Below, piece after piece: positions 6,311-9,860 of a stretch of 9,860 nucleotides of DNA. The notes under the pieces were generated by a model that did no database searches, was not told the DNA's origin, and saw only the letters and a list, made by a program, of their open reading frames with translations. This DNA comes from an uncultured Alistipes sp. (GTDB lineage: Bacteria; Bacteroidota; Bacteroidia; Bacteroidales; Rikenellaceae), in assembly GCA_900768045.1 (NCBI GenBank), contig CAAGBL010000010.1:1-9860 (forward strand). Direction: 5' to 3'. Position 1 is the first letter of the stretch; every line of letters starts with the position of its first letter. A program made the position numbers and the translations under genes.

Positions 6311-6769
6311 ATGGACTTATCTGGTAACAAGGAGTTGTTGGATAGATATTTGGTTGCCTTCTTCGCATCCCGTACAGCACCGCCTGAGGCTCTTGGCCTC
6401 GCCAAGCGGTGGGCGTACGAAATTGCTCAAACTGATAAGATTGTAATTAGCGGTTTTCACTCTCCAATCGAGCGAACTGTGCTTGATATTTTGCTCGCCA
6501 ACGGCTGTCCTGTTGTGGTCGCTCTGGGGCGTTCCCTATACCGAAAAATCCCAACGCATTTGCAGACTGCTTATGATAGCAATAGGGTGTTGTTCGTATC
6601 GTTCCGAGACTACTCGCGCCCCTCATTCTCCAACTCTCAAATCCGTAATTGGCTCACTGCCGACCTCGCCTCGGAGGTTGTCTTCGCCCCATTCGACATC
6701 TCAAGCCAACTCTCGTCATTGCATTATAGCATAGCACATAGCTCGACACCTTGTATTATCTTAAAATAA
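6311..6769 (+). CDS. SLOG/DprA-like Rossmann-fold protein (152 aa)
   Basis: A small single-domain protein of the DprA-like branch of the SLOG superfamily, often annotated as DNA-processing or DNA-binding protein in Bacteroidales. The alternating strands and loops are VAFFASR at 15-21, KIVISGFHSPIE at 43-54 with the Gly48-Phe-His50-Ser-Pro nucleotide-loop signature, PVVVALGRS at 67-75, RVLFVS at 92-97, EVVFAPF at 122-128 and a final PCIILK strand. SLOG domains bind nucleotide-derived ligands or single-stranded DNA; which applies here is unknown. The ATG at 6311 directly follows a T-run that ends the structured RNA, so expression probably needs read-through of, or refolding in, that RNA. It has no Shine-Dalgarno. 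The stop codon overlaps the T-tract of the opposing integrase terminator. Confidence 0.75.
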   Translation: MDLSGNKELLDRYLVAFFASRTAPPEALGLAKRWAYEIAQTDKIVISGFHSPIERTVLDILLANGCPVVVALGRSLYRKIPTHLQTAYDSNRVLFVSFRDYSRPSFSNSQIRNWLTADLASEVVFAPFDISSQLSSLHYSIAHSSTPCIILK

Positions 6770-6802
6770 AATCTGCATCACTCATTGCTGAATGATGCAG
6801 AT
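6763..6802 (-). terminator. Rho-independent terminator for the integrase gene
   Basis: ATCTGCATCA (6771-6780) and TGATGCAGAT (6793-6802) form a perfect 10-bp stem with a 12-base loop. Read on the minus strand the stem is followed at once by TTTATTTT (6770-6763). It lies 64 bases beyond the integrase stop. On the plus strand there is no T-run after the stem, so it probably does not terminate the SLOG gene as efficiently. Confidence 0.75.
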
Positions 6803-6815
6803 AGTAATTGTGGCG

Positions 6816-6878
6816 TTTTCTCCCTACCTTTTGCGATTTTCACCCTACTTTTTTGAGTTTTCACCCTACTTTAACGAA
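6816..6878. repeat. Three tandem 21-bp repeats (iteron-like)
   Basis: Units begin at 6816, 6837 and 6858, exactly 21 bases (two helical turns) apart, with core TTTTC[T/A]CCCTAC[C/T]TTT. Units two and three share their first 15 bases; unit one differs by two in that span. The third unit overlaps the integrase stop codon (6866-6868). Such spaced repeats are typical protein-binding arrays: replication iterons or arm sites for a recombinase or accessory factor. Confidence 0.75.
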
Positions 6879-7972
6879 ATCTTGTTGGCAGTTTCGCGTT
6901 TCTTGGAGTTCACAAGGTCGGCATAAATCTGGGTGGTAGTAACATTCTTATGCGTTAGCATCTTCGATACGGTGTAAATATCTGTGCCTAAAGAGATTTG
7001 TATGACCGCATAGCTGTGCCTGAAACAGTGGAAGGTTATCTTCTTCTTTATCCCAGCCTCGGCAATCCACTGTTTTAGTGGGTGGTGTGTCATTGCGCGG
7101 GTGAGTCCTTTGAACACCAATCCTTTTCCCCATTCGCCACATAGTTCCAACGCCTCGTGGCTGATGGGGAGTGTTGCCTCGGTCTCGGTTTTCTCGGTGC
7201 AGATGCGAATATAGTAGCCCTGATCAGGCCCCATTTCAAAGTCGCTCCATTGCAATTTGAGTATGTCGCTGATACGTAGTCCTGTCATACAAGCAAACAA
7301 CGATGCTTGTTTCAGCACAGGAATACGACAAGGAGTGGCGGCAAGTTGCTTTACCTCGTCAAGCGTCAGGTACTCCTTTTTAACCTCTTTCCACTCGATT
7401 TTTTCAAGAAAGTCATTGAGGTTCTCGCGCAACATCTTCTCCTTGTAGGCAATCTTCAACAGAGCGCGGAAAGTGGAATAATATCCCGCTGCGGAATTTC
7501 GACTGATATATGAGTTGGGGTGATGTATCTGCTTGCATTTCAAGAGATAATCTCTGAACTTCTCGCATAGTTCAACGGTAATATCCCCGAAAGTACATTT
7601 GCCACCGCAGAACTTCTCAAAATGGTTGCAAACGCAATCCCATTTTTCGTATCGTTCGCGTGCCTTTTCTCGGAAGTAGGCAAGGAAATCGACCTTCTGT
7701 TTGTTCTTGTCGAGGAAGCCGAACTCCTCGTTGATAAGCGACTGCACACGAATACAGCGTATCGCCTCCGCCTTGTTGAGCATTTCTTGGTTGAACATTC
7801 GTTGCTGCTCGTTGCGTGGCTTGGCATAGAGGTAGATACCGAGGAATTCTCGGCGGCTCATCTTCATCGTGTAGGGGTTGCGGATTGCAGGGTAGTAATC
7901 CAAATAGAGTGAAATACGGTCGTTGCGTAATGCCTTTTGGCGCAAGGTTACATTTGTGCAAGTTAGTGTCAT
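6866..7972 (-). CDS. int: Tyrosine-type site-specific integrase (368 aa)
   Basis: This enzyme integrates and excises the element by tyrosine recombination. The N-terminal arm-binding region covers about 1-90, followed by a SAM-like core-binding domain (about 95-195, including YEKWDCVCNHFEKF and SRNSAAGYYSTFRALL). The catalytic domain contains Arg233 in TGLRISD, probable Lys261 in TEKTE, His315-x2-Arg318 in HCFRHS, His341 in MLTHKN and the nucleophile Tyr350 in TTQIYADL. All catalytic residues are present, so the enzyme should be active. The length and layout match integrases of Bacteroides IMEs and conjugative transposons. It ends in a tandem repeat array and is followed by a clear terminator. 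The HTH gene upstream on the same strand, 84 bases away, is separated by a palindrome. Confidence 0.95.
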   Translation of the reverse strand: MTLTCTNVTLRQKALRNDRISLYLDYYPAIRNPYTMKMSRREFLGIYLYAKPRNEQQRMFNQEMLNKAEAIRCIRVQSLINEEFGFLDKNKQKVDFLAYFREKARERYEKWDCVCNHFEKFCGGKCTFGDITVELCEKFRDYLLKCKQIHHPNSYISRNSAAGYYSTFRALLKIAYKEKMLRENLNDFLEKIEWKEVKKEYLTLDEVKQLAATPCRIPVLKQASLFACMTGLRISDILKLQWSDFEMGPDQGYYIRICTEKTETEATLPISHEALELCGEWGKGLVFKGLTRAMTHHPLKQWIAEAGIKKKITFHCFRHSYAVIQISLGTDIYTVSKMLTHKNVTTTQIYADLVNSKKRETANKISLK

Positions 7973-8024
7973 AGCTGTTATGTTTTAATTGTTTATACTT
8001 TTTGATGCAAATTAAATTGGTGCT

Positions 8025-8050
8025 TTGATGGTGGTATCAATCACCATCAA
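8025..8050. promoter_or_regulatory. Palindromic operator-like inverted repeat upstream of int
   Basis: TTGATGGTG (8025-8033) and CACCATCAA (8042-8050) are perfect reverse complements with an 8-base spacer. Within it TTGAT/ATCAA (8025-8029/8036-8040) is a second nested palindrome. It lies between the quadruple-HTH gene and the integrase start. The minus strand shows no T-run after the stem, so an operator for control of int is more likely than a terminator. Confidence 0.5.
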
Positions 8051-8056
8051 GTAACT

Positions 8057-8962
8057 TTACTCAATCTTCGGTGGCTCAAAGAATTTGTCGAGTTCGGAGC
8101 GCAGAATCTTGGTGTATTTGCCAACCTTGATACGAGTGAGGTTGTGATACTTCACATAGTGGTAGAGCTGGTCGCGAGTGAGGTTGTATTTCTCCATCGC
8201 TTCGGGTATGGTGTAGTATTGCGGCTCTTCGGGTGTGGCGATACCTTTTGCTATATCGAAATGCTTTTTAGAGTAATAGACCATCTTGCCCTCTTTGCGC
8301 TTGGGGATTACATTTTTATATACAAAGGTGTAGATTGCCGATAGCGTCATACCAAACTTCTCTTGCAACTCCGCCACGCTGTACCATTCGGTAATGCTTG
8401 CATCTGGAGCTTTCTTTGCAAAGTAGGAGTCGATATGCTTCTTACTCCAATAGGTTCTGCCACGATTGAATGTGCGAGGGATATTATGCTCCTTCGCAAT
8501 CTCATAAATCCACGACTCCTTAACGCCAAATTTCTCTTTAATCTCGGCAGTGGTGTAGAAGTCGGTGATGGCAGGTTTGTCCCTTGTTGGCACTCTGAAT
8601 TCTGCTGGATTATTAAAAAGCTTATCAATATCCTCTTTTCGCAATAGGAACTTATACCCAAGACGAGATGCTTTAAGTTCTCCTCGTCTTAGATAGCCAT
8701 AGAGTGTAGGGCGAGTTACCCCAAGATAGACCGCAGCCTCCGTAATAGTAAGGAATGGTTTTTCCTTAATCTTCTCGATAGGCTTTTCTGTGATTATTTT
8801 CTCGACAACCTGATTATTGGCTTTTACAGCTGCTTCACGCTTTCTTTGTTTGTAAAGTAGGTTAGCGCAGCGATGCGAACAGCAGTTTGTTGTTGTCTTG
8901 TGTGCGATGAATTCTTGCTTACACCACGCACAAATTCGCTTAATGTCAATGTTGCTACTCAT
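8057..8962 (-). CDS. Zinc-knuckle plus four helix-turn-helix (excisionase-type) DNA-binding protein (301 aa)
   Basis: Probably the recombination directionality or accessory factor of this element. From the ATG at 8962, residues 11-32 hold a CAWC pair and a CCSHRC cluster that likely bind zinc. A basic linker follows, then four consecutive HTH_17-type modules at about 70-117 (LTITEAAVYLGVTRPTLYGYL), 134-182 (DFYTTAEIKEKFGVKESWIYEI), 192-238 (EWYSVAELQEKFGMTLSAIYTF) and 248-296 (QYYTIPEAMEKYNLTRDQLYHYV). Each begins with an aromatic-Thr/Ser entry into the first helix. The frame extends to a TTG at 9091, but that part overlaps phased direct repeats, and homologues in memory start near MSSNIDIKRIC, so 8962 is chosen. 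It reads toward int and may be co-transcribed with it. Confidence 0.85.
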   Translation of the reverse strand: MSSNIDIKRICAWCKQEFIAHKTTTNCCSHRCANLLYKQRKREAAVKANNQVVEKIITEKPIEKIKEKPFLTITEAAVYLGVTRPTLYGYLRRGELKASRLGYKFLLRKEDIDKLFNNPAEFRVPTRDKPAITDFYTTAEIKEKFGVKESWIYEIAKEHNIPRTFNRGRTYWSKKHIDSYFAKKAPDASITEWYSVAELQEKFGMTLSAIYTFVYKNVIPKRKEGKMVYYSKKHFDIAKGIATPEEPQYYTIPEAMEKYNLTRDQLYHYVKYHNLTRIKVGKYTKILRSELDKFFEPPKIE

Positions 8963-9000
8963 TTCTTTTCTCTTTATTTCACCAATATTTTTGTATAACT

Positions 9001-9130
9001 CCGTAAATTCCCGTAAAATGGCGTAAAACTCTTCCATCACCTCGCCAACGCAAAATCGCATTTCAAGCGGCGAGGTACACAGGAGGTACAAAAACAGGCG
9101 TAAAAAGGCTTAGCAACGATTAACAACGAT
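9001..9130. repeat. Helically phased direct repeats next to the putative attachment site
   Basis: The non-coding gap between the HTH gene and mnmE holds three sets of direct repeats at 10- or 11-bp period. CGTAAA occurs at 9002, 9012 and 9022 (period 10). GAGGTACA occurs at 9072-9079 and 9083-9090 (period 11). CAACGAT occurs at 9114-9120 and 9124-9130 (period 10). Further CGTAAA copies lie near 9098 and 9155. Such phased repeats beside an att core are characteristic of binding arrays for integrase arm domains or directionality factors, and the four-HTH protein is an obvious candidate binder. Confidence 0.6.
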
Positions 9131-9141
9131 GCTTGCACAAA

Positions 9142-9149
9142 CAAAAATA
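9142..9149 (-). promoter_or_regulatory. Bacteroides-type -7 element for the four-HTH / int genes
   Basis: The minus strand reads TATTTTTG, an exact TAnnTTTG match, and would start transcripts near 9135 running through the phased repeats into the HTH gene at 8962. If so, a protein bound to the repeats would also control its own gene and int. No -33 TTTG was found at standard spacing. Confidence 0.35.
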
Positions 9150-9212
9150 GCACCCGTAAAGAGTGCTATATTAATCATTTATGATTGATTTAACTATTTG
9201 ATAATCAATAGC

Positions 9213-9230
9213 TTACTTGCCGATGCAAAA
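9213..9230. other. Candidate attachment core within the 3' end of mnmE
   Basis: These 18 bases encode Phe-Cys-Ile-Gly-Lys-stop, the highly conserved end of MnmE. The same codons form the attB of the unrelated SGI1 family in Enterobacteriaceae (established knowledge). The integrase module abuts this point and the mnmE end is intact, as expected if integration restores the gene. No second copy was found in the window, so the other att site would have to lie beyond position 1. This is inference. Confidence 0.4.
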
Positions 9231-9860
9231 GCGGGAAAATATGTTTTGGAGGATATCTTCTGATGTTATTTCGCCTGAGATGGTGCCGAGGTGGTATAGG
9301 ACTTGGCGGATGTCTTCGCTCAATAAATCTGTAGGCAAGCCACCGCGGAGAGCACTTAATGCAGCCTGCAATGATTCCGCAGACTCACGAAGCGCCTCAT
9401 AGTGGCGCTGAGAGGAGACTACAACATCACCCCTATATGCCGATTGTGCATCGAAGCGCGATTGCAGGGCCTTTTGCAATTCATCAACGCCTGCACCTGT
9501 CTTGGCTGACAGATATATAACGCCAGCAGCATTATTATTCAGCGTACTATCGTAATTCTCTTGGAGGTCAATCTTGGTCACCACTTTATACACAACCTGC
9601 TCTGTCGATGGCTCATAGCCTTGCATATCATCGCTCATCAGAGTCGAATCATCATCCGTAAGCCATAAAATTATATGTGCCTTTCGCAATGCCTCCGAAG
9701 TGCGCTCTATACCCATACGCTCGAGCACATCTTCCGTACTGTGCAGACCTGCGGTATCTACAAAACGGAATACGACGCCACCGATGTTACACGTTGCCTC
9801 TATCGTGTCGCGAGTCGTGCCCGCAATATCCGAGACCATAGCCCTCTCCTCGCCGACCAA
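9213..9860 (-). CDS. mnmE: tRNA modification GTPase MnmE, C-terminal part (truncated by window edge)
   Basis: MnmE, with MnmG, makes the 5-carboxymethylaminomethyl group on wobble uridines of certain tRNAs. The 215 residues visible begin inside the G domain just after the P-loop (VGEERAMVSDIAGTTRDT), so the true start lies beyond 9860. Visible motifs are the G2 AGTTRDT loop (13-19 from the window edge), G3 DTAG (35-38), G4 TKID (95-98) and G5 SAKTG (118-122). The protein ends in the conserved FCIGK tail that carries the catalytic-site cysteine. G4 has Thr in place of the usual Asn of NKxD, a tolerated but less common variant. The C-terminal helical domain is complete. It is a chromosomal housekeeping gene and marks the edge of the mobile element. 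Confidence 0.95.
   Translation of the reverse strand: MVGEERAMVSDIAGTTRDTIEATCNIGGVVFRFVDTAGLHSTEDVLERMGIERTSEALRKAHIILWLTDDDSTLMSDDMQGYEPSTEQVVYKVVTKIDLQENYDSTLNNNAAGVIYLSAKTGAGVDELQKALQSRFDAQSAYRGDVVVSSQRHYEALRESAESLQAALSALRGGLPTDLLSEDIRQVLYHLGTISGEITSEDILQNIFSRFCIGK

Larger units (their letters stand above)
1..9212. mobile_element. Integrative mobilizable element (IME), right-hand part, abutting mnmE
   Basis: The stretch carries a relaxase, MobC, primase-like and DUF3987 genes, two excisionase-type HTH genes, a tyrosine integrase and cargo, and no type IV secretion genes. This is the composition of a Bacteroides-group mobilizable element that depends on a helper conjugative element. The right boundary is placed at the 3' end of mnmE because the integrase module abuts it. 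The left boundary is outside the window, since a further gene runs off position 1, and no second copy of the mnmE 3' end was found inside the window. That an IME is present is well supported by gene content; the exact right boundary is inferred. Confidence 0.75.

Noticed and set aside
7617..7961. Minus-strand open frame overlapping the integrase N-terminus
   Set aside because: Out-of-frame shadow of the integrase, with Pro/Arg-rich composition and no start context.
8963..9091. N-terminal extension of the four-HTH protein from a TTG
   Set aside because: The region is filled with phased direct repeats, the start would be TTG, and the preferred ATG at 8962 gives the start I remember for homologues.
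1..9860. CRISPR array, tRNA or rRNA genes
   Set aside because: No regularly spaced repeat-spacer structure, cloverleaf-like segment or rRNA signature was seen on either strand. The 21-bp repeats have no spacers.

Overview
The window looks like most of an integrative mobilizable element (IME) of a Bacteroidales-type gut bacterium, ending at the 3' end of the chromosomal housekeeping gene mnmE. Three things point to Bacteroidetes: several promoters match the Bacteroides -7 element TAnnTTTG (4515, 5910, 6039, 9142), Shine-Dalgarno sequences are absent, and the gene set (DUF6371 primase-like protein, DUF3987 ATPase, excisionase-type helix-turn-helix proteins, SAM-like tyrosine integrase) is typical of Bacteroides-group elements. 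Genus cannot be fixed from the sequence alone.

Layout. Positions 1-4387 hold a leftward backbone. Reading along the minus strand it contains a small excisionase-like HTH protein (4387-4022), a DUF3987 helicase-like ATPase translationally coupled to it (4022-2646), a zinc-ribbon/TOPRIM primase-like protein (2564-1536), MobC (1358-1050), the MobA-type relaxase overlapping mobC (1060-107), and the first codons of another gene running off the left edge. A near-perfect 24-bp inverted repeat with DnaA-box-like arms lies between the ATPase and primase genes (possible replication origin). A cluster of three inverted repeats just upstream of mobC is the best oriT candidate.

Positions 4388-6769 are cargo. 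They hold an AT-rich rightward gene with the layout of an ADP-ribosyltransferase fold but an altered E-x-E site, a convergent two-transmembrane protein of unknown function, and a unit made of a promoter, a roughly 255-nt leader or non-coding RNA that folds strongly on paper, and a SLOG/DprA-like gene whose ATG directly follows the RNA's terminal T-run. This RNA plus SLOG protein unit is the most interesting part of the window.

Positions 6763-9212 form the integration module: a terminator, three tandem 21-bp repeats, a tyrosine integrase, an operator-like palindrome, a protein with a zinc-knuckle-like N-terminus and four HTH domains, and a stretch of direct repeats at 10-11-bp (helical) period that resembles recombinase or accessory-protein arm sites. 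Next to it the intact 3' end of mnmE (FCIGK-stop) suggests that mnmE is the integration site, the same target used by the unrelated SGI1 family. The second att copy is not in the window.

Working together (inference): integrase plus HTH factors excise the element, MobC and relaxase nick at oriT and transfer it using a co-resident conjugative element's machinery, and the primase/ATPase pair may replicate the circle. The central genes are passengers, possibly defence or toxin functions.
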